DNA of 14,475 nt, from positions 1 through 14,475 of the forward strand of contig CAZMVU010000122.1 in the NCBI GenBank assembly GCA_964569295.1, given 5' to 3'. Source of the DNA: CAZMVU01 sp964569295. Its GTDB lineage: Bacteria > Hydrogenedentota > Hydrogenedentia > Hydrogenedentales > JAGMZX01. Each line of letters begins with the position of its first letter. The first letter of the stretch is position 1. A model generated the notes under the pieces. The model did no database searches. It had not been told where the DNA came from and saw nothing but the letters and a program-made list of their open reading frames with translations. Made by a program: the position numbers and the translations under genes. Shown here one piece after another: positions 14,287 to 14,475 of this stretch.

Positions 14287-14475
14287 TTAAGGTCCAATCA
14301 TGCACTCCCACGCTTGGTCAAAACAAGAGGGCGAATTGCCAATCGGGTAATTCTTTAGCCGTCTGCCGTGAGCCGTTTCCCATACGTCATACAACTCCCT
14401 GGTATCAGCGCGGGTAGCGGTTCTGGCCCACCCGTTATCGCTATGAGTCACGATGTATGCGCCCTTTGGAGTGCG
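14287..14475 (-). CDS. Possible 3' end of a minus-strand gene (5' cut by window edge)
   Basis: Reading the minus strand from the last base of the window, one frame stays open for 62 codons and ends at TAA (complement of 14287-14289). The other two minus-strand frames hit stops within about a dozen codons. The peptide begins RTPKGAYIVTHSDNGWARTA and ends with QAWECMIGP; it is rich in Trp and Cys. I do not recognise it. It uses AGA, AGG and CTA codons more freely than the neighbouring genes, which could mean a different origin or that the frame is not coding. There is no start codon in the window, so a real gene must begin beyond 14475. Confidence 0.35.
   Translation of the reverse strand, partial: RTPKGAYIVTHSDNGWARTATRADTRELYDVWETAHGRRLKNYPIGNSPSCFDQAWECMIGP

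Noticed and set aside
1..14475. CRISPR arrays, insertion sequences, tRNA or rRNA genes
   Set aside because: I looked for regularly spaced direct repeats, transposase motifs with terminal inverted repeats, and conserved RNA gene motifs, and saw none.

Overview
The window is bacterial and GC-rich, with closely packed genes. The gene content suggests a Planctomycetes/Lentisphaerae/'Candidatus Hydrogenedentes'-type bacterium: an exported propeller 'glycosyl hydrolase-like' protein of a family common in those groups, a UroD-fold paralog, an M81 peptidase, and a FliW/CsrA pair implying flagella. This assignment rests on gene families only; there is no rRNA or tRNA in the window to confirm it.

Layout. 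(1) 279-4291, minus strand: three metabolic genes in the order UroD/MtaA-like protein, PLP-dependent class III aminotransferase (glutamate-1-semialdehyde aminomutase-like), M81/MlrC-like metallopeptidase. The last two are 3 bases apart; 188 bases separate the first two. (2) 4292-4568: divergent intergenic region with a good sigma70-type promoter (TTGACG-16-TACAAT) reading right. (3) 4569-12693, plus strand: a compact operon of fliW, csrA, an unrecognised 209-residue protein, a four-domain GT4/CgeB/methyltransferase/TPR protein, a MAF-like/CgeB glycosyltransferase, and a GT9 heptosyltransferase-like protein with a long tail. Most junctions overlap by 1-20 bases. (4) 12717-14135, minus strand: exported propeller protein, convergent with the operon. 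(5) The right edge carries hairpins and probably the 3' end of another minus-strand gene.

How the genes fit together. FliW and CsrA form the known protein/RNA-binding switch that adjusts flagellin translation. Here they head an operon of at least three glycosyltransferase proteins, one with an N-terminus resembling the flagellin glycosyltransferase MAF. The simplest reading is a flagellin (or other surface protein) glycosylation operon placed under Csr control. No flagellin gene is in the window, so the target is inferred.

The most interesting signal is in the RNA. The ribosome binding sites of fliW, csrA and the 209-residue gene each lie in the loop of a predicted stem-loop containing GGA, the core CsrA recognition motif. 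Two of the three are compact hairpins (4556-4571 and 5236-5254). This suggests that CsrA, with FliW as antagonist, feeds back on its own operon and on the gene leading into the glycosylation enzymes.
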